From assembly GCF_021603585.1 (NCBI RefSeq), contig NZ_BQHI01000001.1, positions 248,001 through 312,000 on the forward strand: 64,000 bases of DNA. The letters are read 5' to 3'. The translations under genes were made by a program, and so were the position numbers. The notes below the pieces were generated by a model, which saw only the letters and a list, made by a program, of their open reading frames with translations, had not been told where the DNA came from and searched no databases. This DNA is from Pseudomonas sputi (GTDB taxonomy: Bacteria > Pseudomonadota > Gammaproteobacteria > Pseudomonadales > Pseudomonadaceae). This document shows, in pieces, positions 43,715-51,995 of the stretch. Numbering within the stretch: position 1 is the stretch's first letter; every line of letters begins with the position of its first letter.

Positions 43715-45394
43715 TCAGCCGTGCCCGCTCACCTCGGTGAGTGAAGTCTGGCAGGCCACGCGATTACGACCCGCCGCTTTCGCCTGATACAACTGCTGAT
43801 CGGCGCGTTTGACCAGCGTTGTCGGCTGGTTGTCGGCAGGGTCGGCCAGGCCAACACCGATGCTGACGGTCACCGGGCCGACCGCTGGAAAGGTCGCCTC
43901 GGCGATCGCTGACCGAATCTTCTCGGCGACGATATCGGGGGTATCGGGTTTGGCGATCTCCGGCAGCAGCACGGCAAATTCTTCGCCTCCGTAACGGGCG
44001 ACGAAATCCGTGCTCCGGATGCTGATCTGGATCAGTTGCGCCAATTGCCGCAATACGTCGTCGCCGGCCGCATGACCGTGGGTGTCGTTGATGCGCTTGA
44101 AGTGATCGGCGTCAATCAGAAGCAGCGCAAACGGCCGCCCGGTACGACGGAACAGCAGGCTGTATTCGGTGAGTTTTTCGTCGAAGCGGCGGCGGTTGTA
44201 GACACCGGTCAAACCATCGTGAGTGGCCAGGTTCAGCAGCTCGGCGTTGGCCAGGGTCAGGGCCGCCGTGCGTTGGGCGACGGTGGCTTCGAGCGAAGCG
44301 TTGGTCTCTTGCAGCTCACGCTCCTTGGCGAGCAGCGACTGAGTCATGGCGTCGATGGACTGGCCGAGCTGGGCAATTTCATGCACGGGATGCTGAAGCG
44401 GGAAGTGCGCACCAGGCTGGTTGTTCTGGACTTTTTGAGCAGAGCGCGCAAGTAGCTCGATGGGCCGGCTCAGGTACAGCGCCAGGTAATACGCCACGAG
44501 GCCGAACGCCACGGCGGCGAAAACCCCCAGCAACAGCAATTTATAAAACAGCAGTCGCGCCGGTTGCAGCGCGGTGTCCAGTGGTTGACGCACGGCAATC
44601 GACCACGACAACGCGGTGCCAGTAGGCGTCGGCACAGTCACCTCACTGGTCAGGTACCCGTTGCCGACGACCCAGCCCGGGGACATTGGATCCCTGGTCG
44701 GCATTTGTTGGCCAACCAGCGCTTCCGGGTACAGCACCTTGCCGTCGTGATCGATGATCAGCGCTTCGATATCCGGCTCCGCCCCCTTGTGCGACATCGC
44801 TGCCGCCTCGACGATGTGCGTGACCCAGCTCCAGTGCGCATGGGCGCCAAGCACACCGAGCACCTGACCATCGGCATTGCGGATGGGCGCGGCGAAGTCG
44901 ATGAAGCGCAGCGGCTCGCCGTTGGGCTGGCCCGGCAACAGTTTCGCCAACAATACGGCTTCGTGCGGATCGCCGGTGTATTCACCGCGCAGACCGGCCT
45001 GGAACCATGGGCGCTGTTGCACGGCCTGACCGACCAGCAAGCCGTTGACTGCCTGATGCACACGCCCCTGAGTGTCGGTCACCCCCATCCACGCATACTC
45101 GCTGCGGGCCTCGGTGCGCAGCTGCATCGACTTCAGAATCGCCGGATTGTCCAGATCGCCGCGTTCCAGATGCGGCGCCCGGCTGAGCAGATAGACCTCC
45201 AGTTGCCGTTCGCGCAACTGCTCGCCCAGCAACGCCGCCGCCGACCGCGCGGTACTCAGCAGCGCATTGCCACTGGCGCGTTTCATTTGTTCGGTGGCGA
45301 TATCGCCGACATAGAAGCCCACGCTCAACAGCGTCAGCAGAGACAAACCGGCAAACCAGAGGGTGAGGTGGCTGCGCAGGCTGGCTTTGAGCAT
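43715..45394 (-). CDS. Membrane diguanylate cyclase with dCACHE sensor
   Basis: 559 residues from ATG 45394 (MLKASLRSHL). First transmembrane helix at about 10-32, periplasmic dCACHE domain (about 35-290), second helix near 300-322, HAMP, a short coiled coil, and GGDEF at the C-terminus. The active-site motif is GGEEF near 470, and RSTD five residues before it is a complete inhibitory I-site, so the enzyme should make c-di-GMP with product inhibition. CACHE ligands are often amino or organic acids. No EAL domain. Confidence 0.94.
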   Translation of the reverse strand: MLKASLRSHLTLWFAGLSLLTLLSVGFYVGDIATEQMKRASGNALLSTARSAAALLGEQLRERQLEVYLLSRAPHLERGDLDNPAILKSMQLRTEARSEYAWMGVTDTQGRVHQAVNGLLVGQAVQQRPWFQAGLRGEYTGDPHEAVLLAKLLPGQPNGEPLRFIDFAAPIRNADGQVLGVLGAHAHWSWVTHIVEAAAMSHKGAEPDIEALIIDHDGKVLYPEALVGQQMPTRDPMSPGWVVGNGYLTSEVTVPTPTGTALSWSIAVRQPLDTALQPARLLFYKLLLLGVFAAVAFGLVAYYLALYLSRPIELLARSAQKVQNNQPGAHFPLQHPVHEIAQLGQSIDAMTQSLLAKERELQETNASLEATVAQRTAALTLANAELLNLATHDGLTGVYNRRRFDEKLTEYSLLFRRTGRPFALLLIDADHFKRINDTHGHAAGDDVLRQLAQLIQISIRSTDFVARYGGEEFAVLLPEIAKPDTPDIVAEKIRSAIAEATFPAVGPVTVSIGVGLADPADNQPTTLVKRADQQLYQAKAAGRNRVACQTSLTEVSGHG

Positions 45395-45567
45395 GGAGAA
45401 ATGCCTGTCTTTATTGGAGTGGCGCCATGGTATGCGACATCGCGGATGAGCTGCCAGCAAGGCGTTTCACGAAATCGGCCGAGATTGATACCAATGAGCC
45501 ACTACGTTCGGTAAAGTGTGCGCCGCCCGAGAGACGGATCCCGGGCGTTTACCCATGGAGTCTTGCA

Positions 45568-45903
45568 GTGAAATACCTCAGCAAAGTCGTCGCCACCGCC
45601 CTGATCGGTGCGGTTCTGGCAGGTTGCACCGGCACCCCGATGAACACCAGACAATACGACAGCAGCCAATACACCGTGATTGGCCACAGCGAAGCCACCG
45701 CCACCGGTCTGCTGCTGTTCGGCGTGATCCCGATCCGCCAGAACAGCCGTTTCGTCCGCGCACAGGATGCCGCGATCAAAGCCAAGGGCGGCGACGCCAT
45801 GATCAACACCCAGGTTCAGGAAAACTGGTTCTGGGCCTGGGTCCTGACCGGTTACACCACCAAGATCTCCGGTGACGTGGTCAAACTGAAAACCGTGCAA
45901 TAA
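45568..45903 (+). CDS. Small lipoprotein, GTG start
   Basis: 111 residues from GTG 45568 with GGAG 8 nt upstream; the extra 47 codons in frame upstream are not signal-like. Lipobox VLAGC, +2 Thr. After the lipobox: YTVIGHSEATATGLLLFGVIPI and GDAMINTQVQENWFWAWVLTGYTTKISGDV, read in parts, reminiscent of the YbjQ/heavy-metal-binding-like lipoproteins in enterics. Function unknown. Confidence 0.8.
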   Translation: MKYLSKVVATALIGAVLAGCTGTPMNTRQYDSSQYTVIGHSEATATGLLLFGVIPIRQNSRFVRAQDAAIKAKGGDAMINTQVQENWFWAWVLTGYTTKISGDVVKLKTVQ

Positions 45904-45920
45904 GCGCCGGTTGGACGTGA

Positions 45921-45951
45921 AAAAGCCCGGCTGATCAGGCCGGGCTTTTTG
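45921..45951. terminator. Bidirectional terminator
   Basis: AAAAGCCCGGC/GCCGGGCTTTT stem (45921-45931, 45939-45949), loop 7 nt, As before and Ts after. Between the convergent lipoprotein and repeat-protein genes. Confidence 0.9.
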
Positions 45952-45976
45952 TTTGTGCAGCGGTAGAGCGTTTGAT

Positions 45977-46573
45977 TCAGGCGATGCGGCGTTCGATCAG
46001 ACGATCCGAACCACCTTCAGCCACGCGACGTTCGATCAGGCGATCCGAACCACCTTCAGCCACGCGACGTTCGATCAGACGATCTGAACCACCTTCAGCC
46101 ACACGGCGTTCGATCAGACGATCCGAACCACCTTCAGCCACACGGCGTTCGATCAGACGATCCGAACCACCTTCAGCCACGCGACGTTCGATCAGGCGAT
46201 CCGAACCACCTTCAGCCACGCGACGTTCGATCAAACGATCCGAACCACCTTCAGCCACACGGCGTTCGATCAGACGATCCGAACCACCTTCAGCCACGCG
46301 ACGTTCGATCAGACGATCCGAACCACCTTCAGCCACACGGCGTTCGATCAGACGATCCGAACCACCTTCAGCCACACGGCGTTCGAGCAGGCGATCAGCG
46401 CCACCTTCAGCCACACGACGTTCGATCAAACGATCCGAACCACCCTCGGCCAAGCGACTTTCAATCAACCGGTCCGAACCGCCTTCGGCGATCAGGGTAT
46501 GGGCGGGTTTGGCTGCAAAAGCGTTGACTGCAAGAACCGAGAAAGCGATGCCGAGAAGGATTTGGCGTTTCAT
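45977..46573 (-). CDS. Exported protein made of 13 tandem 13-residue repeats
   Basis: 198 residues. Signal peptide about 1-21 (FSVLAVNAFA-AK), seven linker residues, then thirteen copies of AEGGSDRLIERRV and a final Ala. Ten copies are identical; copy 1 (ESRL), copy 3 (GGADRLLERR) and copy 13 (RRI) differ slightly. Ribosome site GGAGCAC. The repeat is strongly charged (Asp, Glu, Arg) with no hydrophobic core except Leu-Ile, so it may be extended, ion-binding or self-assembling. Relatives in Pseudomonas are, as I recall, sometimes labelled phage infection protein without evidence. Function unknown. Confidence 0.85.
   Translation of the reverse strand: MKRQILLGIAFSVLAVNAFAAKPAHTLIAEGGSDRLIESRLAEGGSDRLIERRVAEGGADRLLERRVAEGGSDRLIERRVAEGGSDRLIERRVAEGGSDRLIERRVAEGGSDRLIERRVAEGGSDRLIERRVAEGGSDRLIERRVAEGGSDRLIERRVAEGGSDRLIERRVAEGGSDRLIERRVAEGGSDRLIERRIA
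45983..46489 (-). repeat. 13 x 39-bp in-frame tandem repeat
   Basis: Each 39-bp unit codes one 13-residue repeat. Across the ten units with identical protein, bases still differ at several synonymous sites (for example CGT/CGC Arg and TCG/TCA Ser codons), so the protein sequence is being kept while DNA drifts. Copy-number variation between strains is likely. Confidence 0.95.
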
Positions 46574-46698
46574 GATCGTGTGCTCCAGGGGTGTTGTTGG
46601 TTGGTATGGAGCCGATGTTACGCCGCGGATTTTTTATGAGAACTTCATTGAACTGATGGTGACTATCGACGCCAGCAATGAATGCCAGAACCCTTGTT

Positions 46699-47265
46699 CT
46701 AGGGCGCCAGCGGCCGAATGCACAGCTCTCCGGTGGCGCGGGTCAATGCCAGATCATGCAGCGCATCGCGGGTCAGACCACTGCGCGCCTTGGCCAGCCA
46801 CGCCGGGCAGTTCGGGTCGTGGCGGTAGGGCGTGAAGTCGGCGTATTGCTGCAGCAGACGGGTTTGCAACTCATCCAGACGCGGGCGAATCTGCTTGCCC
46901 AGATCCGGGCGCGGCGTGTCCGGCGCGGCACCGGCCGCTTGCCATTGTGCGAGCAAACCGTACTGCACCAGTTTGTTGGCCTCCATCTGCGCGGCGATCA
47001 ACTGCGCGACGTCCTCCGGGTCGAGCTTGCGTTCGGTGGCCAGCTTGCGGGCGTTGTCGATCACCTGCGCCTCACGAGGACTGTCCTGGATCGGCTTGCC
47101 GCTGTCCCATTTGGTCAGGGCGACGAGGTCGCCGATGTTCAGGCGTTCGTTCAACGTATTCACCAATCCTTGCACCCCCTCGGGCGAGGGGGCGGGAGCG
47201 GCGTAGGCAGTCGTCGCCAGAACAGTCAATAAGGTGCAACTCAGCAGAAATGGGGAACGGCGCAT
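46699..47265 (-). CDS. Exported chorismate mutase (AroQ gamma type)
   Basis: Converts chorismate to prephenate, here in the periplasm. 188 residues; signal peptide to about residue 22 (TTAYA-AP). The AroQ helix pattern is seen in LVNTLNERLNIGDLVALTKW, SPREAQVIDN, and EDVAQLIAAQMEANKLVQ. Two cysteines (DPNCPAW and GELCIRP) could make the disulphide known in secreted forms. No dehydratase or aminotransferase partner lies nearby. Confidence 0.88.
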   Translation of the reverse strand: MRRSPFLLSCTLLTVLATTAYAAPAPSPEGVQGLVNTLNERLNIGDLVALTKWDSGKPIQDSPREAQVIDNARKLATERKLDPEDVAQLIAAQMEANKLVQYGLLAQWQAAGAAPDTPRPDLGKQIRPRLDELQTRLLQQYADFTPYRHDPNCPAWLAKARSGLTRDALHDLALTRATGELCIRPLAP

Positions 47266-47413
47266 GGGAGGGATTCACTTCCTGTCGTGATAGGGGAGGC
47301 TGCGGACATTGATCAAGATGCAGATTGCGACGTTTTAATGCAAACCGGTGCGACCTGAACGGCATGGCATACCTTAGACTCTGTCATCAGCTCCCACCCG
47401 AGACGGATCCTCA

Positions 47414-48769
47414 ATGCAAACCCCCGCCCATTCGCCCCTCTGGAAAACCTACCTGCTGTTCCTGGCCCCGATGGTGCTGTCGAACTTCCTGCAATCGATG
47501 TCGGGCACGGTCAACAGCATCTACATCGGCCAGATGCTCGGCACTCAGGCGCTGGCGGCGGTGTCGGGGATGTTTCCGATCATCTTTTTCTTCATCGCGC
47601 TGGTCATCGGCCTGGGCGCCGGGGCAGGGGTGTTGATCGGTCAGGCGTGGGGCGCGCGGGAATCGCACATGGTCAAGGCGATTGCCGGGGCGACGCTGTT
47701 GCTGGGGGTCTTGATCGGGCTGGTGGCGGCGGTGTTGGGCAGTGTGTTTGCGCGTCAGGCCTTGCAGGGTTTGGGCACGCCGGCGGATGTGCTGGACGAT
47801 GCGGTGGCCTATGCCCGGGTGATGATGTGGACCTTGCCGTTTGTGCTGGTGTACGTGCTGTTCACTCAGTTGTTGCGCGGGGTGAGCGATACGCTGTCGC
47901 CGATGTTGGCGCTGCTGCTGTCGACCGTTGTCGGGCTGGCGCTGACCCCGGCGTTCATTCGCGGCTGGATCGGCTTGCCGCAACTGGGGATCCAGAGCGC
48001 GGCGGTTGCAGGTCTGGCCGGCACGCTGACGTCGATGGCGTGGCTGTCATGGAGCCTGATTCGCAAGGGCCATCCGCTGGCGCCGGATCGCGAGTTTTTC
48101 GCGGCGCTGCGACTGGACGGCGCGATTCTCGGCAAGGTGTTGCGCATCGGCTTGCCAACCGGGGTGCAGATGATCGTGCTGTCGCTGTCGGAGCTGGTGA
48201 TCCTGGCGCTGGTCAACCAGCACGGCTCCCAGGCGACAGCGGCCTATGGGGCGGTGACGCAGATCGTCAATTACGTGCAGTTCCCGGCGCTGTCGATTGC
48301 GATCACCGCGTCGATCCTCGGCGCCCAGGCGATCGGTGCCGGGCGGCTGGAGCGCATGGGCCCGATCCTGCGTACCGGGCTGTGGATCAACGTGTGCCTG
48401 ACCGGTGGCCTGATCCTGTCGGGTTACCTGTTGTCGCACTGGTTGCTGGGGTTGTTCCTGACCGAAGACGCGACCCGGGCGATGGCCGAGCACCTGTTGC
48501 ACATCATGTTGTGGAGCCTGTTGATCTTCGGTTTCCAGGCGATCATCGGCGGCATCATGCGCGCCAGCGGCACGGTGCTGGTGCCGGTGGGCGTGGCGAT
48601 CATCTGCGTGCTCGGGGTGCAGTTGCCGGCGGCCTACTGGCTGGACGGGCGGTTTGGTCTGCAGGGTGTGTGGATGGCGTTTCCGATTGCGTATCTGGGG
48701 ATGCTGGTGCTGCAGACGCTGTATTACAAACGGGTCTGGCAGCATCAGAAGATTGAGCGGTTGGTGTGA
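47414..48769 (+). CDS. MATE-family multidrug/metabolite exporter
   Basis: 451 residues, twelve hydrophobic helices in two MatE repeats (about 10-220 and 235-440). Start: LFLAPMVLSNFLQSMSGTVNSI, a DinF/NorM-like first helix. Loop GQAWGARE is typical. Na+- or H+-coupled efflux; substrate unknown. Divergent from the chorismate mutase gene. Codon use in the central part is extremely GC-rich, which keeps other frames open; these are shadows. Confidence 0.93.
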   Translation: MQTPAHSPLWKTYLLFLAPMVLSNFLQSMSGTVNSIYIGQMLGTQALAAVSGMFPIIFFFIALVIGLGAGAGVLIGQAWGARESHMVKAIAGATLLLGVLIGLVAAVLGSVFARQALQGLGTPADVLDDAVAYARVMMWTLPFVLVYVLFTQLLRGVSDTLSPMLALLLSTVVGLALTPAFIRGWIGLPQLGIQSAAVAGLAGTLTSMAWLSWSLIRKGHPLAPDREFFAALRLDGAILGKVLRIGLPTGVQMIVLSLSELVILALVNQHGSQATAAYGAVTQIVNYVQFPALSIAITASILGAQAIGAGRLERMGPILRTGLWINVCLTGGLILSGYLLSHWLLGLFLTEDATRAMAEHLLHIMLWSLLIFGFQAIIGGIMRASGTVLVPVGVAIICVLGVQLPAAYWLDGRFGLQGVWMAFPIAYLGMLVLQTLYYKRVWQHQKIERLV

Positions 48770-48860
48770 CGGACTGATCCAGGTGGGCGTTGGCGGGGCT
48801 GGCGCAAGTGACGGATGTTTGCTTAAGTCATTCGAGACCCATCGGGCGCCGGAGCATTGC

Positions 48861-49418
48861 ATGTCGATTCGCTTATTGTTGGCCGCCGCGTGTAGCCTGA
48901 TTGTTGCCCCTGCTGCGCATGCGGTGGAGTACACCCGGGTCAACACCACCGCCAGCCAGATCAGCTTCACTTACAGCCAGATGGGTTCGCGGATGTACGG
49001 CACCTTCGGCAAGTTCGACGCAACGCTGGATTTCGACAGCGACAATCTCGCCAATGCCCGCACCACGCTGCACATCGACCTGACCAGCATCGACGCCGGC
49101 AGTGAGGACGCCAACACCGAGCTGGTGAAACCGGCGTGGTTCGACACCGAAAAATTCCCGGTGGCGGTATTCGAATCGACCCGCTTCAGCCCGGCCGGCG
49201 CCAACCGTTATCTGGTCGACGGCCACCTCACCCTCAAAGGCATCACCCGTGAGGTGCAGGTGCCGGTGCAACTCAAACCCGACAGCAGCATCGGTATTTT
49301 TGACGGCGAACTGGTGCTCAAGCGCGACCAGTTCGGGCTCGGTGCAGGGGAGTGGGCGGACACCGTGGTGTCCAAGGACATCGACATCAAGTTCAAGGTC
49401 GTTGCCCCCGCGCAGTGA
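48861..49418 (+). CDS. Periplasmic YceI-family protein
   Basis: 185 residues from ATG 48861; signal peptide to about residue 21 (VAPAAHA-VE). YceI lipocalin-like barrel that binds an isoprenoid such as ubiquinone in relatives. Motifs: FTYSQMGSRMYGTFGKFDATLDFD, HLTLKGITREVQVPV. Lies 91 nt after the MATE gene. Role unclear; often acid or stress induced. Confidence 0.93.
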   Translation: MSIRLLLAAACSLIVAPAAHAVEYTRVNTTASQISFTYSQMGSRMYGTFGKFDATLDFDSDNLANARTTLHIDLTSIDAGSEDANTELVKPAWFDTEKFPVAVFESTRFSPAGANRYLVDGHLTLKGITREVQVPVQLKPDSSIGIFDGELVLKRDQFGLGAGEWADTVVSKDIDIKFKVVAPAQ

Positions 49419-49424
49419 CCGGCC

Positions 49425-49643
49425 TCAGTACGCTCGCCAATGCCCCGGCATCCAGCGCCATTGGTTGCCGGCCCAGCGGTAATGCCCGGCAACCCAGTGA
49501 TAACCCGGCGCAGGTATGACCGGAACCACTTCGACGATCGGTGGTGGCCGATGCGGGCGAACCGGTTCGACGACGCAGCCCGACAGGGTGATTGCCATCA
49601 GCGTGGCAGCGAGCAGGTTTTTTGGGGAACGCAGAACGTTCAT
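49425..49643 (-). CDS. Small lipoprotein with WxxGHW repeats
   Basis: 72 residues. Lipobox TLSGC (C23), then a Pro-rich linker and three YHWVAGHY / WMPGHW type repeats of the YXWGXW family at the C-terminus. Such short repeats occur in many outer-membrane lipoproteins of unknown function. Convergent with the YceI gene, 6 nt apart. Confidence 0.82.
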   Translation of the reverse strand: MNVLRSPKNLLAATLMAITLSGCVVEPVRPHRPPPIVEVVPVIPAPGYHWVAGHYRWAGNQWRWMPGHWRAY

Positions 49644-49826
49644 GACAACTCCTCAAGGCCTGCGTCTGGAAATGAACGCAGTTGAAAAATTGGACGCCAA
49701 ATCGGCGAAAGATCCGTTCTCGGGCAGATGAAATTTTTGTCAGGCGTGCACAGGGTATGATGTCGCGGTTCGCCGCTCGCTCAACCTGCCCGGCAACTTG
49801 TGTTTTACCGTTGGAGTCCGCCCGCC

Positions 49827-50513
49827 ATGCCCCGCATCACCCACTACAAAACCCCATGCCCCGAAGGCGTCAACAGCCAGATCCTGCAGATGGTGGTCGA
49901 CAACCTGACCGACATCAGTGCCATCGGCCTCGGCCCGAGCAACCTGCTGTACAACGTCTATCAGTACGCGGTGGGCTATGAGGTGCATCTGTATCTGGAG
50001 GCGTTGAACGGCGAGAAGGGCACCGAGGTGGAACTGCTGGTGGCCACCGATGACGATGATCCGGAGCAGGTGATCGGCTTCCTGTTGTACCTGCCGGTGC
50101 AGGGTGATTGGGAGGCGTGCAACGTGGCCTATCTGGCGGTGCGCGAGGGCCATCGGCGTCAGGGCGTGGCCCGTGCGTTGATCGCGGACATGGTCGCGCG
50201 CTACCCCCATGCCGAGCTGACTTGCAGCGTCGGCAAGGTGCCGTATTTCGAGGCGCTGGGTTTTGAAGTGCTGGGCCAACTCGAAACGCAGGTGCTGATG
50301 AGCACCCGGCATTACCGCAGCAACGGGCTGCGCGGGTTTATCGACACAACGCCGATCTACCGTTCGCTGGAAGTGCAGCAGATCCACACCTACCTGCTGC
50401 AAAAGCACGGCAAGCGCGCGATGCTCGATGCCGAGAAACAGCGCGACCGGCATCTGGATCAGGTTACCCGCCGCACTGAAGAGTTTGTCCGCCAGCGCCT
50501 GACCGTTCACTGA
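49827..50513 (+). CDS. GNAT-fold acetyltransferase, long form
   Basis: 228 residues from ATG 49827 (MPRITHYKT). A GNAT core (about 50-160) carries VREGHRRQGVARALIADM as the acetyl-CoA loop; a C-terminal extension of about 70 residues (DAEKQRDRHLDQVTRRTEEF) is helical and unusual for small GNATs. Substrate unknown. Confidence 0.88.
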   Translation: MPRITHYKTPCPEGVNSQILQMVVDNLTDISAIGLGPSNLLYNVYQYAVGYEVHLYLEALNGEKGTEVELLVATDDDDPEQVIGFLLYLPVQGDWEACNVAYLAVREGHRRQGVARALIADMVARYPHAELTCSVGKVPYFEALGFEVLGQLETQVLMSTRHYRSNGLRGFIDTTPIYRSLEVQQIHTYLLQKHGKRAMLDAEKQRDRHLDQVTRRTEEFVRQRLTVH

Positions 50514-50526
50514 TCCGGGCAGCGGC

Positions 50527-50565
50527 AAAAAGCCCTTGTTGCGCTTAGCGCAGCAAGGGCTTTTT
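50527..50565. terminator. Long bidirectional terminator
   Basis: 12-bp arms (50527-50538, 50554-50565), continued inward by a wobble pair and five more pairs to a TTA loop, A-run before and T-run after. Between the GNAT and thioesterase genes. Confidence 0.93.
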
Positions 50566-50578
50566 TGTGCCGGTGATT

Positions 50579-51019
50579 TCAGGACAGTTTCACGTTCATG
50601 GTGATTCGCGCCGTGAACACTTTCTTGCCTTCGGCGTCGTGAACATCCACCGGCACGATCTTGTCGCCTTCGGTCTGCCAGTCCAACGCTTCGCCATTGG
50701 CCACGGCGGTCACGTCGGTCTTGGCCTTGGCCAGGTATTCGACGGTCATGCCTTTGGGAATCCAGCGTGCACCAGCGGGAATCGACACGTCGGTCATCAT
50801 CCCGGCCGCCAGTTCGGCGGCGTTGCACAGGGCAATGGCGTGCACGGTGCCGAGGTGGTTGGTGATCTCGCGGCGAAACGGCACTTGTACCTGCGCGGAA
50901 CCTGCCCGCAACTCGGTCACCAGCGGATTGATGGTGCTGAAGTACGGCGCGACCTGGCAGGCCATCTGACTGAATGCCTGAGAACCGACGCTGTTGAACA
51001 TGCTGAGAAACTGACTCAT
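50579..51019 (-). CDS. Hotdog-fold thioesterase (DUF4442)
   Basis: 146 residues. The hotdog core has NHLGTVHAIALCNAAELAAGMMTD, the catalytic-region pattern of PaaI/DUF4442 proteins. Likely hydrolyses an acyl-CoA or binds one. Divergent from a TetR regulator with a large palindrome in between, so it is the probable target of that regulator. Confidence 0.88.
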   Translation of the reverse strand: MSQFLSMFNSVGSQAFSQMACQVAPYFSTINPLVTELRAGSAQVQVPFRREITNHLGTVHAIALCNAAELAAGMMTDVSIPAGARWIPKGMTVEYLAKAKTDVTAVANGEALDWQTEGDKIVPVDVHDAEGKKVFTARITMNVKLS

Positions 51020-51046
51020 GGATGAAGCCTCGCGGTTAAGGGATTT

Positions 51047-51099
51047 ACAGAATGATGTTCCGTTACAGAATATTATTCTGTAGCGGAACGGTATTCTGT
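51047..51099. promoter_or_regulatory. 53-bp palindromic operator with four ACAGAAT half-sites
   Basis: Centred on 51073. Half-sites ACAGAAT at 51047-51053 and 51065-51071 mirror ATTCTGT at 51075-51081 and 51093-51099. The inner 33 bp (51057-51089) has 15 of 16 arm positions matching. It lies between the thioesterase and TetR starts, so it is the expected TetR binding region for both promoters. Confidence 0.85.
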
Positions 51100-51175
51100 T
51101 CGCGGGAAATCTGTCAACCTGTGCGCGTTTCGATCACCGGCACGGACGTGCCCTTTACCCGGATTCTCAAGGCCC

Positions 51176-51802
51176 ATGGACACCGCAGATTTACTCGAAC
51201 GCAGCTACCCCGGCCGCCGTGCCGAACTCAAGCGCGACATCTTTCGCAAGGCCCTGCGCCTGTTCAACGAACAGGGGATCGAGGCCACCACTATCGAAAT
51301 GATCCGCGCCGAGTGCGACACCAGCGTCGGGGCGATCTACCACCATTTCGGCAACAAGGAAGGGCTGGTGGCCGCGCTGTTCTTCACCGCGCTGGAGGAT
51401 CAGGCGCGCCTGCGCGACGCCTATCTGGCCGACGCGACGTCCACCGAAGAGGGCGTGCAGGCGTTGGTCTACAGCTACGTGGATTGGGTCGAGAACCAGC
51501 CGGAATGGGCGCGGTTCCAGTATCACGCGCGCTATGCCGTGACCCGGGGGCCGCACAAGGATGAACTGGCCGAGCGCAACAAGACCCGCAACCTGGGGCT
51601 GCGTACCTGGCTGGCCGAGTCCGGACGCGCAAATGAACTCAATGAATGCCCGGCCGAGCTGTTGCCGTCGCTGATCGTCGGTCAGGCCGACAGCTATTGC
51701 CGCGCGTGGCTGTCCGGGCGGGTGCAGGGCAGTCCCAAGGCTTATCGCGAATTGCTGGCCCAGGCCACGTGGCGTTCGATCCGCCGCGAACCGGAACGCT
51801 GA
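51176..51802 (+). CDS. TetR/AcrR-family regulator
   Basis: 208 residues. The N-terminal helix-turn-helix (about 20-65) reads IEATTIEMIRAECDTSVGAIYHHFGNKEGL; the C-terminal ligand domain has tryptophans and WVENQPEWARFQYHAR. Likely an acyl-CoA or fatty-acid type sensor given the divergent thioesterase gene and shared 53-bp operator; that is inference. Confidence 0.93.
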   Translation: MDTADLLERSYPGRRAELKRDIFRKALRLFNEQGIEATTIEMIRAECDTSVGAIYHHFGNKEGLVAALFFTALEDQARLRDAYLADATSTEEGVQALVYSYVDWVENQPEWARFQYHARYAVTRGPHKDELAERNKTRNLGLRTWLAESGRANELNECPAELLPSLIVGQADSYCRAWLSGRVQGSPKAYRELLAQATWRSIRREPER

Positions 51803-51813
51803 TTTTCCGAGAC

Positions 51814-51837
51814 AAAAAAAGAGCCTCAAGACTCTTT
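51814..51837 (-). terminator. Minus-strand terminator
   Basis: AAAGAG/CTCTTT stem (51818-51823, 51832-51837), 8-nt loop. On the minus strand the stem runs into seven Ts. It would end the transcript from the TetR gene at 51996-52628 or from a small RNA in between. Confidence 0.75.
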
Positions 51838-51853
51838 GATGGGGAGGAAGTAG

Positions 51854-51956
51854 AGCCCGCGAAGCTCAAGATGCGCATGAAGCCAGGTGCGGGCTTGATT
51901 GGGGTTCAGAGCACCCGCACCTACGCAACGGCTTGGCGGACCAAGCGACTGCGTAG
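51854..51956. other. Structured intergenic element with mutually exclusive stems
   Basis: AGCCCGC (51854-51860) can pair with GCGGGCT (51889-51895), or the second segment can instead pair, as AGGTGCGGG (51885-51893), with CCCGCACCT (51914-51922). A third hairpin follows: CTACGCA/TGCGTAG (51921-51927, 51950-51956) enclosing GCTTGG/CCAAGC with a CGGA loop. No protein is convincing here. Could be an attenuator, a small RNA ended by the minus-strand terminator at 51814-51837, or a decayed repeat. Confidence 0.45.
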
Positions 51957-51995
51957 CTCCATCGTAGGAAGCTGTGGTGATGCGCTCAAGTACCG

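Noticed and set aside
45972-46835. Long plus-strand frame of repeated RRSEPPSAT over the 39-bp repeats
   Set aside because: Because the unit is 39 bp, every frame of it stays open. The minus frame has the signal peptide, ribosome site and synonymous-only variation; the plus frame has none.
51838-51995. Peptide reading through the structured region after the first TetR gene
   Set aside because: No start with a ribosome site, and the inverted repeats explain the sequence better than a protein.
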